Shown here piece by piece: positions 17,901 to 22,571 of a stretch of 22,571 nt of DNA. Below the pieces are notes generated by a model. It saw only the letters and a list, made by a program, of their open reading frames with translations. It made no database searches and was not told the origin of the DNA. The position numbers and the translations under genes were made by a program. The stretch's first letter is position 1, and each line of letters opens with the position of its first letter. The DNA is from a virus. The stretch lies in IMG/VR virus record IMGVR_UViG_3300021165_002245, positions 1-22,571 of that record. One strand, written 5' to 3'.

Positions 17901-18613
17901 CAACATCTCTAACAAAAGCATTTAATTTTGGTAGATATCAAAATCAATCTAGAGCGACAGCAACAGCTAGTGTTTCTTCCGCAGGAATTGTAACACTAAC
18001 TTCGATTGCACTATCTGGAGCTGGATATACTTCAACAACTCCACCGCTTGTAATATCACCGCTTCCAGATCTTTCTTACGAGTTAATAACTAACATTCAA
18101 TTTATTCAAGGATTTAGTGGCATAATAACAGGCATATCAACAAATACAGGTATAGGGGGAAATCCATTAGCATTGACTTTCTATGTTGCATACGATTCTT
18201 CGTCAGCAATCAATGACTTGATCGTGGGATATCCAATATATGTTTCTGAAACAACTGTTGGTCATGGTGCAACTTCTATAGATGGTGGAGATACTGCCAC
18301 TGTTGGCATTGGATCAACATTTTTAGACAACATTTACTACATACACTCAATATCAAGAGATAACTTGGTAGGTATCATAACTACGAATATACTTTCAACT
18401 ACAAATGTAAGTGGAGTTCATACTATGCCAAATTATTTCTCTGGAAGATTTTCTTGGGGAAGACTCAGTGGTTTTACTAGATCTAATAATCCAATATCAA
18501 TAGCTGTTACTGGATTTACAGTGAGTCCCGGTCTTTCAACTTTTGCAACGATGCAAAGACGTGAATATGGTCTTAGAGATAGTGGTGCAATACGAAAAGA
18601 CCTGGGTGCATAA
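5966..18613 (+). CDS. Giant baseplate protein in the gp7 position (4215 residues)
   Basis: One uninterrupted frame of 4215 residues lies between gp6 and gp8, where T4 has gp7 (1032 residues). The N-terminus (about 1-265, with F-Y-E-G-K-G-T-D-D-S-F-R-I-L-F near 200-215) resembles the wedge-initiator part of cyanophage gp7-type proteins. A YHYH-type domain follows at about 1205-1325 (IGWAYDGNPIYGPF at 1238-1251). The rest is mostly beta-rich, Ser/Thr/Gly/Asn-rich sequence with many V-G-I-G-S/T turns and recurring modules: G-G-x-x-Y (13 copies, about 743-4018), H-G-x-x-x-G-D (about 845-2955) and N-G-V-x-Q-like (about 3188, 3376, 3682). The C-terminus (Q-R-R-E-Y-G-L-R-D-S-G near the end) is typical of the family. 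It probably forms the wedge plus an extended arm or fibre. A GAGGT Shine-Dalgarno lies 12 bases upstream. No frameshift is seen. Assignment to gp7 rests on position and the N-terminus. Confidence 0.82.
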   Translation: MITTGFDARVKVQQIIENQLPEFLLSESPKSAEFLKQYYISQEYQGGPIDIAENLDQYLSLDNLTPEVISGVTSTTSGVSTTATTILVDSTKGFPKTYGLFKIDDEIVTYTGITTNTFTGCIRGFSGITSYRNQINPEELVFSTSSASSHNNGSRVYNLSSLFLKEFYKKLKYLLAPGFEDVEFVQNLDVNNFVKQIRNFYEGKGTDDSFRILFNVLYGVTPKIINLEDFLFKSSDAEFIRREVLVTERIEGNPNKLVGQVIRTADDSAAGPVSEVEIITRGNKTFYKLQLFSGFSEKSLIEGTFEITPKTKVTDTVSIGSSVITVDSTIGFSESGTLISGSNTNIKYTNKSVNQFFGCSGITNAIAISDNIRSDKIVYGYEDGDTSKIVKLRITGILSDIDSKDKFTLLLDKDQLSVKNLGEKIFNNNKNYKEFFFNTWIYNTRSRYEIKSFSNNQVTLYENADKSSLKIGDNVDILNSNSENIVVSDALVSDINSNLVVLNKNITNINPNTKLSIRRKYNYATTSLPSNIELTSSKILSNIQNTYNENDEYAYIASNSLPDYSITKKIFASTINITPSSILSDIYRGYNPLTNLYSILTFDDDVSFITGDAVVYTGTNTEILGLKFGTTYYVEVLKIGTRTNQIKLYNSRSFIATQNSVEFSQNGDTATHTFTLLQHYNKTIFSKKSLSKIPLIPNIESGTDQPTEVGPIGTMINGVEIINYKSNDKIYYGPLEKIKVYNGGTDYDVINPPLITASNTGIGTTALVQAVVRGSVKEVLVDPQDFSVNRVLSVTITGGNGFGAKLQPVLTKVYREIDFNATQVGVAATGGIDVSEETITFFKRHNLIDGEKIVYNTNGNQPLGIGSFKGSNTDQGDYLISGAIYYPKIINPRSVYLYKTEVDYLSGINTVGFTTINTGGTHKFRLYQSSDVVSEIKVVDPGSGYENRKLRVLPSGISTSSSIVTFDGHGFKNGDLVHYNYETNGISGLSTTNQYYVLKVNDSQFKLSDAGSVTVGAATTNFTKQNFVNFKSTGVGYQIFYYPEIRLNINAEILGVGNTITATPLIRGEIIDAYLYNNGTDYGSKILNFHKKPFLNIKTGTGAQLKAIIKDGKIINVEVQNGGKFYNAAPDLIISGDGIAAKLRAVVENGRITDVIIINQGTNYTSTKTSIIVRSPGRNCVLDSSVRSLTVNNLSRFSDEILVEYGDNLSYGIVGYSTDREGKSFLDPVEVGQHSKVIGWAYDGNPIYGPFAFSDPQNVNSSVISLKTGYVASLNNSYNRPIHDNFPLGFFVEDYKFNGSGDLDIHNGRYSKTPEFPNGIYAYFVGVSTDSTTSKLIPQFPYFIGNTYRSNVIKNNVDQNFNFNGSKLIRNTFPYRVNQEYSKNDFIVESSKEINQVTIVESISKGSVDSFSIVNPGEDYEVGNALIFENEETGGGGAIVEVSELDGKNISNIQTTYDTFENSVVTWESQDAIRVHTGRYHTLANQDLIQISGVSTFIDGLTDSHIIGVTSESTSLVDHIPPNVGVITDIYVSSIGPLVGSGTTIGIGTEIASILNIFDNENIIRIERSSVGTAHSISSIVNYYSDSFSIPLKSEYFNSSSNYKIFFNPVQSVGVGINTGVETLINYYIGKSPKTISIQTQSIYIPNHQFKTNQRVLLTKPSSGNRLSVSNTSGGTTFDLPETSNSQYVYVINKSKDFIGIVTQVGLTTTSQGLFFNTNGSDDYRYKIESIPSQITATSRRIKSKVSISTVHGLQNGDIIDLTLNPKLSVGIGNSSSVKIKFDDVNKKMLVNPVGFTSYTIDTSNNQIYIENHGYKTGQKVFYRSSDVIASGLTTGGYYIFRVDDNNIKLSENYFDSVSNPPTTVSIASTGGSGHEISLLNPQILVTKDNNLVFNISDSSLENYKFKIYYDQSLSNEFVSVGSTTTFSVERSGIIGISPTASVTIRYNKLLPTKLYYSLEKNGESVIPDSTVNNYSEILYRDSLYNGKYKVFGVGSTDFSITLNDIPEKLSYTPSDLSYLKYTTTSSSASGPIGKLSIVSGGSNYTKLPRVIGIATGTANSLGSNAIIRSKTNTIGKLNDFRIINEGFDYSADKTLSPQTDVPKYIEIESSEKITKVDVLSGGKNYTSEPSLIVVNEYTNKKVDSGILKANFKGNTIISVDVIEEPKGLSNVDHRIYSINNSNGVQVERVLSYSNGVVRCELSTPPIDGFIIPPFQENDLIFVEGIQKQSFTDALGNITSPGTGFNSADNGYNFFTVVNYINSNPAILDYYIGEYTENAGTPVTIPTSFTSIVKSQNYPSFKISKTPSLFYLNEKLTVNGVLSDLSVVTSDKNFIKVTGDTSLSPNHVIKGVESGNFATVNNTISYDSKFIINYSNKKSFGWDNQSGQLNYDLQVLANNDYYQNLSYTIKSPIEFEDLRDSVNKLVHPSGMKNFADTVLQSKATVSIGVTQSLNPILDFISEKRVDTINNFDLALDYNPTSSSSDNIILKTKRLADYIECRTNRVLQIDDISNKFSSAEFNKLTFTETVEYPVTDFYSKFLVQVSDEQKQSTQLSEIVILNNYNNTYTLNKIDLFTDEKIGDFSGSFADTGDVILRFDPVDPNTTNYNLKVYRHSFSPNPLNIGIGYTDIGFIRLSSKTENVGPASGTGILGVSTSVFQSLIYQYNTVYAFAHVLDTQTNEQNYFEVAAYHDGQNSYISEYYFDTKNFASGISGGFIGTFGVNVSNGILNLTFKNETSNNDIRVKVKTVGIGSTSIGIGTYRYLVSGQPEGSERTAKLESTYVTTSGITTNILKYDSLIGSTIKSIIKVGIGSTVSIHNLYIVSDQTRVNISQAPFLSAKNNNGIGTFSATVNGTDVIVKFHPDSEYSSSNIVIQSYNEFIYSDVDEFNVPDNYTYGTSIEAITNAFYGSINEFGKDKLDFDLNYNRIPIFEKTFNPSDSSKLNQSTGVFSITDHFFETGEELIYTPSSTLLGVAASSVGIGTTIVSGQSFNGDVIIGLSTITGIGVSTGLTIGHIVLGKFVPSSTTLTGIQTSYTYFIGDVVSTGSSVITGIANTSILRVGSGIYSGSNTSLGSPLGTIYSIGINSITASQSITAGSARTYYSTDSNWSVTLSNVSTGTTFRETYATGISTDICPTKVYAIRLSKDTFKITGTAGGSGVGFTFTNIGSGNLHKLEMKKKLEKSLITIDGVTQYPLMFTPLNYTLQNNNPTIGVGVTFLSLSGISSIKPRDILNIGTEFLNVVNVGLATTALGPITGIGSIPVVEVKRGFVGSSATTLTNGSIVRLYRGAYNIVGNKIYFAEAPDGRGNNDRLNSSNLSLPKSSFSGRIYLRRDYDLNKIYDDISDGFTGLGRTFTVYKEGENTTGLEAGSNLVFINDVFQTPDTSNNTGNNYTFVETSSAGISSVSFTGVTRPSSTDIIIVDSDINQNQLPRGGVVISVASTGGLGYAPLVGAAVTAIVSGGVITGITTGLEGGSFGSGYYGNVSIGVTDPLHVGSAATITASVGAGGTLSFNIVSGGTGYISPVFQINSPSYENLPVVGVSRLGVGNTTVVGVGLSITFEVGPNSTVGIGSTYFRISSYEFKKRGYAYQIGDVFKPVGLVTASGLSNPLEEIKFTVTEVFNDSFASWQLGEFDYIDSIKNLQNGVRTRFPLYKNSQLLSFQRNLGSVESLLIDFKSILLIYVNGVMQEPNVSYDFTGGTTFSFKEAPKAEDKVDIFFYRGTRNIDSVEVNVNETVKVGDTLQINKNDQIPATVGQEQRLVSEILSADLVETGIYLGDGIDATNYKPVDWLRQKRDLIIDENPEYKIRDSIEGMIFPTSKVIKNLGQTDTEIFLDDAQFFNYEENESSIEISKFSGLLVNSGNDPVSAAFTANVSTAGTISSITITDGGSGYTPNSTITLKISEPIGGIGTVFKSEVKNRPGILGIGSDIIVGIDTSLVKIGQSLKAIPNILDTTFTVSGISSGSGGSVLLNKSAFNATSLTKAFNFGRYQNQSRATATASVSSAGIVTLTSIALSGAGYTSTTPPLVISPLPDLSYELITNIQFIQGFSGIITGISTNTGIGGNPLALTFYVAYDSSSAINDLIVGYPIYVSETTVGHGATSIDGGDTATVGIGSTFLDNIYYIHSISRDNLVGIITTNILSTTNVSGVHTMPNYFSGRFSWGRLSGFTRSNNPISIAVTGFTVSPGLSTFATMQRREYGLRDSGAIRKDLGA
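8162..9500 (+). repeat. Cluster of G-G-x-x-Y beta modules in the giant protein
   Basis: Within the giant gene, motifs of type hydrophobic-x-hydrophobic-x-x-G-G/S/T-x-x-Y occur at residues about 743, 942, 1079, 1122, 1161 (and further at 1417, 2041, 2087, 2122, 3444, 3518, 3889, 4018). Copies in the densest stretch, 1079-1161, are spaced 39-43 residues apart, each followed by a strand and a G-T-G-A-x-x-x-A-x-V type strand. Repeats are at protein level; the DNA is diverged. Confidence 0.7.
8485..8995 (+). repeat. H-G-x-x-x-G-D beta modules
   Basis: Two copies of a second module (residues about 845-925 and 969-1020) share His-(Gly/Asn)-Phe/Leu, then Gly-Asp/Glu-x-Val/Ile, Tyr, then Y-Y-V or Y-Y-P, and a closing F-K-L or V-Y-L strand. 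Further copies with His at 1648, 1752, 1813 and 2955 lie later in the same gene. The module is about 80 residues in its complete form. Confidence 0.65.
9578..9958 (+). other. YHYH-type domain within the giant protein
   Basis: Residues about 1205-1330 contain IGWAYDGNPIYGPF (1238-1251) and, later, N-G-R-Y-S-K-T-P-E-F-P-N-G-I-Y-A-Y-F, which is the cyanophage version of the YHYH domain signature. The canonical YHYH tetrapeptide itself is replaced by I-Y-A-Y. The role of this domain is unknown. Confidence 0.75.
17150..17182 (+). repeat. 33-bp exact repeat, copy 1 (in the giant gene)
   Basis: These 33 bases are identical to 20558-20590 in the DUF4815-type gene. They encode VEVNVNETVKV (residues 3729-3739) in the same frame as in the second copy. 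Flanking bases differ on both sides. Confidence 0.9.
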
Positions 18614-18615
18614 GT

Positions 18616-18623
18616 TATAAATA
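18616..18623 (+). promoter_or_regulatory. T4-type late promoter for gp8
   Basis: TATAAATA (18616-18623) lies in the 28-base gap between the giant gene and gp8, 18 bases before the ATG at 18642. The base before it is T rather than C. It matches the box before gp25. Confidence 0.72.
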
Positions 18624-18641
18624 TAGAAAAAAGCTAATAAT

Positions 18642-20198
18642 ATGGCTGCAATTGTAACCGATCAATTTAGGATATTAAACGCGAGTAATTTTGTAGACTC
18701 TGTTAGTGATTCTAATAATTCTTATTATGTATTTTTAAGTTTACCAAACCCATCATCTGTTGGATTTGGTAGATCTGATAATTGGGATAATAATATCCCA
18801 GCACCTATCGATAATTTGAATTATTTGTCTCATGTAAAAGACACTATGATTTTTGGTAAAAAAATCACTAGTAACGATGTGAGAAGATTAATAAAAAGAG
18901 TTGATTGGAAGCAAGGTACAATCTATGAAATGTATCGCCATGATTATAGCGTATCAAATCCATCTCCCCAAACAAATTCTACTAGATTATATGATGCAAA
19001 CTATTATGTTTTAAATAGTGATTATAGAGTTTACATTTGTGTCGATAATGGAGCATCTATAACAAATACTCTAGGAAATTTTTCTCAAGATGAACCAACT
19101 TTTGTAGATTTAGAACCATCTAGAGCTGGAGAAAGCGGTGACGGATATATCTGGAAATACTTATTTACAGTTTCTCCTAGCGACATTATCAAATTTGATT
19201 CTATTGAATATATTCCAGTTCCAAATAATTGGACGACAACAACAAATTCTCAAATTCAATCCATTAGAGAGAATGGAGACTCTTTAATTAATGAAAATCA
19301 AATCAAAAAGATATATGTTCAAAATCAAGGAGCAGGGTATAATACAACAGATGCGGAGTTAGATGTATTGGGGGATGGTGAAGGGGGGAAAGTCGTTGTT
19401 AATGTAGTTGGTGGTAAGATTGAAAGTGCTACTGTTTCTTCTGGCGGAAAAAATTATTCATATGGAAGAGTAGATTTATCATCTATTAATAGTGGAGCAA
19501 CTCAATTTGCAGAATTAGTTCCAATTATACCACCATCAAGAGGACATGGATATGACTTATATACGGAATTAGGAACTGATAAAGTTTTAATTTATTCTCG
19601 TTTTGATGACTCAACTAAAGATTTTCCTTTAGATACAAGATTTGCTCAAATTGGAATAATTAAAAATCCAACCAGAATAGGATCTGCAAGTTCTATTTTT
19701 TCAGAGAGTCAATTTTCTAATTTAGGGGCATTAAAGTTAACTGGAGTTTCAAATCCATCAGATGCTACTCCGGGTATTAGAGTTTACCAAACTATTACCG
19801 GTGTTGGAACTGCAACTGGATACATTGCATCTTTTGATACGGAAACTAGAGTTTTAAAATATTTCCAAGATAGATCGTTATATTATAACGTAATATCTAA
19901 TGATCAAAAAGATTCCAGAAACATAATTAGTGAGGCAACAAAAATTGATTTTAGTATTAGTGGTGGAACGATAACTTCCTCTAATAATTTTAGTGGTGCT
20001 ATTGATTCTACCTTTACTGGAATTACAACATCAGTAACTTCAACAAAAAGAGTTAATTTGGCAACAGAATTTACAAATGGGGTTGCAAATCCAGAGATAA
20101 ATAAAGGATCGGGGGAGATAATTTATCTTGATAATAGACCTCGTGTTTCTAGAAACCCCAGACAAAAAGAGGATATTAAAATCATACTGGAATTCTAA
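18642..20198 (+). CDS. 8: Baseplate wedge protein gp8, with extra module
   Basis: The protein has 518 residues, against 334 in T4 gp8. The N-terminal half (MAAIVTDQFRILNASNFVDS, then Y-Y-V-F-L-S-L near 28-34, V-D-W-K-Q-G-T-I-Y-E-M-Y-R-H-D-Y near 88-103, Y-V-L-N-S-D-Y-R-V-Y-I-C-V-D-N-G near 123-138, and D-G-Y-I-W-K-Y-L-F near 166-175) and the C-terminus (Y-L-D-N-R-P-R-V-S-R-N-P-R-Q-K-E-D-I-K-I-I-L-E-F) are the gp8 signature. In T4, gp8 dimers bind gp6, gp7 and gp10 in the wedge. Residues about 222-285 hold two G-G-x-x-Y-type motifs (G-A-G-Y at 230-233, G-G-K-N-Y at 268-272) like those of the giant neighbour; this insertion helps explain the greater length. It has its own late promoter and ends 2 bases before the next ATG. 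Confidence 0.92.
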   Translation: MAAIVTDQFRILNASNFVDSVSDSNNSYYVFLSLPNPSSVGFGRSDNWDNNIPAPIDNLNYLSHVKDTMIFGKKITSNDVRRLIKRVDWKQGTIYEMYRHDYSVSNPSPQTNSTRLYDANYYVLNSDYRVYICVDNGASITNTLGNFSQDEPTFVDLEPSRAGESGDGYIWKYLFTVSPSDIIKFDSIEYIPVPNNWTTTTNSQIQSIRENGDSLINENQIKKIYVQNQGAGYNTTDAELDVLGDGEGGKVVVNVVGGKIESATVSSGGKNYSYGRVDLSSINSGATQFAELVPIIPPSRGHGYDLYTELGTDKVLIYSRFDDSTKDFPLDTRFAQIGIIKNPTRIGSASSIFSESQFSNLGALKLTGVSNPSDATPGIRVYQTITGVGTATGYIASFDTETRVLKYFQDRSLYYNVISNDQKDSRNIISEATKIDFSISGGTITSSNNFSGAIDSTFTGITTSVTSTKRVNLATEFTNGVANPEINKGSGEIIYLDNRPRVSRNPRQKEDIKIILEF

Positions 20199-20200
20199 AA

Positions 20201-22571
20201 ATGTCACAAAAAACAAATCTTAACGTACTACCATATTTTGATGATTTTGATCCAAATAAAAACTTTTATCGTGTCCTCTTTAAACCAGGATTTCCAGTTC
20301 AATCTAGGGAGTTAACAACTCTACAATCAATACTACAAAACCAAATTCAATCATTTGGTAGCCATATTTTTAAAGATGGATCTGTAGTAGTTCCAGGAAA
20401 TGTTACATATAATTCAAAATATTATGCGGTTAAAATCAATCCCACTCACGTTGGATTAAGCGTTGGTTTATATTTAAATCAACTAGTAGGAAAAAGAATA
20501 CGAGGACAAAGTTCTCAATTATCGGCAATTGTTCAAAATGTATTAACAAATACAGAAGTAGAAGTTAATGTTAATGAAACTGTAAAAGTTTCTGAAACCG
20601 GTGATTACACTCTTTATGTAAAATACACCTCATCAGATTCAGATTTTGAAATCACCCAATTTAGAGATGGTGAAACTCTAATTTTAGAAGAATCAATAAC
20701 TTATGGAAATACAACTATAGCATCAGGTAATACTTTTGCAACGTTGATTAATTTAAATGCGTCTTTAATAGGTTCTTCAGTTTCAATTTCAAAAGGGGTT
20801 TACTTTATTAGAGGACATTTTGTCAATGTTCAAGATAACACTTTAATTTTAGATCAATATACAAATACTCCATCATACAGAGTTGGTCTCTTTGTTGATG
20901 AAACTCTAGTTGATGCTAAAGAAGATAATAGTTTATATGATAATGCTTCTGGGTTTTCAAATTATGCAGCCCCTGGTGCAGATAGATTAAAAATTAGCGC
21001 AACCCTTACTAAAAAAAGATTAACAGATACTGATGATAAAAACTTTGTTGAAATTTTAAGGGTTAAAGATGGAGTTGTAAAAAAAATACAAGATTCTAAC
21101 ACATATTCTCTGATAAAAGAATATTTTGCAAAACGTACATATGAAGAATCTGGAAATTATTCTGTTGATCCATTTAGCGTTGATATTTCAGATTCACTGA
21201 ATGATCGTGTAAACTCTGATGGAGTTTTTTATTCAACGCAAAAGACTGAACAAGGAAATAACCCATCGGAAAGTCTTTTAGCAGTAAAAGTCTCTCCAGG
21301 AAAAGCATACGTTAGAGGATTTGATGTTGAAAAATCTTCTACAACTATAATTGATCTAGAAAAATCAAGAGATACTGCAACTGTTTCAAGTTCTTCAATC
21401 CCATTTGAAATGGGAAATCTATTAAAAGTAAGTAATGTAAGTGGAACTCCAGCTATTGGGATCGATAATAATTTTTCAATATTACTGAATAGTAGAAGAA
21501 AAGATTCTACGATTGTTGGTGCAGGAGTTACAATTGGAACAGCAAGAGTTTATTCATTTGGAGTTAGTGACGCTCCATATGCAAATTCAGGAACTTCCTG
21601 GGATCTATATCTTTATGATATACAAACCTATACAACTTTAACTTTAAATCAAAGTTTATCATCAATACAGTGTCCAGAAACTTCATATATTAAAGGTTTA
21701 AATAGTGGAGCATCTGGATATGTTATAGGATCTCCTTTTGGATCAAAAATAAATATTCAACAAACTTCAGGATCTTTCAGTGTTGGAGAACCAATATCAA
21801 TTAATGGAAAGACTGAACATTCTAGAGCAGTTTCTGAAATAAAAATATATGGCGCTCAAGACATAAAATCAGTATATCAAGATAAAAATGTAGCAGGACT
21901 AACAACTTCATTTATTGCAGATACAGTTCTCCAAAGTAGAACTGCATTAAACTTTAGTTCTACAGATACATTATCAATTAGTGCAGGAGTCGCTACTTGT
22001 GCTGGAAAAAACTTTGTAGGTGTAAAAACTGATACGATTATTAGATATCAAAGAACCGGATTTACAACTGAAACTTATAACAGAGTTTCTTCAGTTTCTT
22101 CTGATGGTCTTACAATGACCTTGGTAGGGGTTGCTACAGTGGCTGGAATTTGCGATGGACAACTTCCAACATCTTCAGTATCTGCAACATTCTCTTTAGG
22201 TGTTCCTAGCATTCAAAATGAAGAAAGAGCGTTTTTATATGCAAAATTAAATTCAAAAAATATATCTGATGTAAATCTAGCATCTTCAGATCTTACTGTA
22301 AATAGACAGGTTACAAAATCAACAAGTAATGTTGGTAGTGTTTCGATTACACTATCAGATGTTGGGATTACAAGTGCATTTTTTGAACCATATGATTCTG
22401 AAAGATATTCAGTTTTCTATGAAGATGGCACTATAGACCAACTAACTGCAGATAAAGTAGGATTATCAGCAAATTCAACGACTTTAGATATAACTGGACT
22501 AAGAACTAGCCAATCAAACGTAAAGATCAATGTAACGGTTAGAAAAAATTCTATTAAAAATAAACAAAAAA
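20201..22571 (+). CDS. DUF4815-type virion structural protein (partial, 3' end missing)
   Basis: An ATG at 20201 opens a frame that runs off the window without a stop (790 full codons). The N-terminus (MSQKTNLNVLPYFDDFDPNK, then N-F-Y-R-V-L-F-K-P-G-F-P-V-Q-S-R-E-L-T-T-L-Q and F-G-S-H-I-F-K-D-G-S-V-V near 50-63) is the signature of the DUF4815 family, common after gp8 in T4-like cyanophages. The body continues with Y-F-A-K-R-T-Y-E-E-S-G-N-Y-S-V near 308-322 and V-S-P-G-K-A-Y-V-R-G-F-D-V-E-K near 363-378, also family-typical. It is probably a baseplate peripheral or fibre-attachment protein in the place of T4 gp9/gp10; this is inferred from position. It holds the second copy of the 33-bp repeat. 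It starts 2 bases after the gp8 stop, so it is cotranscribed. Confidence 0.87.
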   Translation, partial: MSQKTNLNVLPYFDDFDPNKNFYRVLFKPGFPVQSRELTTLQSILQNQIQSFGSHIFKDGSVVVPGNVTYNSKYYAVKINPTHVGLSVGLYLNQLVGKRIRGQSSQLSAIVQNVLTNTEVEVNVNETVKVSETGDYTLYVKYTSSDSDFEITQFRDGETLILEESITYGNTTIASGNTFATLINLNASLIGSSVSISKGVYFIRGHFVNVQDNTLILDQYTNTPSYRVGLFVDETLVDAKEDNSLYDNASGFSNYAAPGADRLKISATLTKKRLTDTDDKNFVEILRVKDGVVKKIQDSNTYSLIKEYFAKRTYEESGNYSVDPFSVDISDSLNDRVNSDGVFYSTQKTEQGNNPSESLLAVKVSPGKAYVRGFDVEKSSTTIIDLEKSRDTATVSSSSIPFEMGNLLKVSNVSGTPAIGIDNNFSILLNSRRKDSTIVGAGVTIGTARVYSFGVSDAPYANSGTSWDLYLYDIQTYTTLTLNQSLSSIQCPETSYIKGLNSGASGYVIGSPFGSKINIQQTSGSFSVGEPISINGKTEHSRAVSEIKIYGAQDIKSVYQDKNVAGLTTSFIADTVLQSRTALNFSSTDTLSISAGVATCAGKNFVGVKTDTIIRYQRTGFTTETYNRVSSVSSDGLTMTLVGVATVAGICDGQLPTSSVSATFSLGVPSIQNEERAFLYAKLNSKNISDVNLASSDLTVNRQVTKSTSNVGSVSITLSDVGITSAFFEPYDSERYSVFYEDGTIDQLTADKVGLSANSTTLDITGLRTSQSNVKINVTVRKNSIKNKQK
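20558..20590 (+). repeat. 33-bp exact repeat, copy 2 (in the DUF4815-type gene)
   Basis: Identical to 17150-17182 over 33 bases and in the same reading frame, giving VEVNVNETVKV at residues 120-130. The surrounding protein context is different (before a Y-T-L-Y-V-K-Y strand here). Confidence 0.9.

Noticed and set aside
8000-18600. CRISPR-like or satellite DNA repeats suggested by recurrent motifs
   Set aside because: The repeats are protein-level modules in one reading frame with variable spacing and diverged DNA; there are no identical direct repeats with regular spacers.

Overview
The window looks like part of a contractile-tailed, T4-like phage of a cyanobacterium (a cyanomyovirus of Synechococcus or Prochlorococcus type). 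The main evidence is an ordered baseplate module in the right-hand four fifths: gp25, gp6, a giant protein in the gp7 slot, gp8 and a DUF4815-type protein, all on the plus strand. T4-type late promoters (TATAAATA) lie upstream of gp25, the giant gene and gp8. The assignment rests on recognising protein families by eye; no database search was run.

Layout. (1) 1-1290: a GC-rich block (about 70% GC in the lines I counted near 780-840 and 1080-1140) with the tail of one gene and five or six very small plus-strand genes. Several have A/C-rich leaders without an obvious Shine-Dalgarno, and several are followed by G-run/C-run hairpins. (2) 1290-1392: an abrupt change to AT-rich DNA (roughly 27-35% GC), with a 10-bp HIP1-like palindrome at the edge. 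(3) 1393-3657: an accessory cluster with a small AbrB/SpoVT-like protein, a textbook sigma70 promoter, a GT-A-like putative glycosyltransferase, two small overlapping genes, a 212-residue cyanophage-type protein and an 83-residue protein preceded by two tandem hairpins. (4) 3652-22571: the baseplate module.

How the genes work together. gp25, gp6, gp7 and gp8 are, by T4 analogy, baseplate wedge proteins. The DUF4815-type protein that follows occupies the place where T4 has gp9 and gp10. The late promoters would give coordinated expression at the time of virion assembly. The glycosyltransferase-like gene has a host-type sigma70 promoter instead, so it may be expressed earlier.

The most notable object is the single open reading frame at 5966-18613 (4215 residues, against 1032 for T4 gp7). 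It has a gp7-like N-terminus, a YHYH-type domain, and a very long beta-rich body built from at least two recurring modules (G-G-x-x-Y and H-G-x-x-x-G-D). The first module also occurs inside gp8. A 33-bp exact nucleotide match links the giant gene to the DUF4815-type gene. Together these suggest that modules have been copied between adjacent baseplate genes. I saw no tRNA, CRISPR array, transposase, integrase or attachment site.
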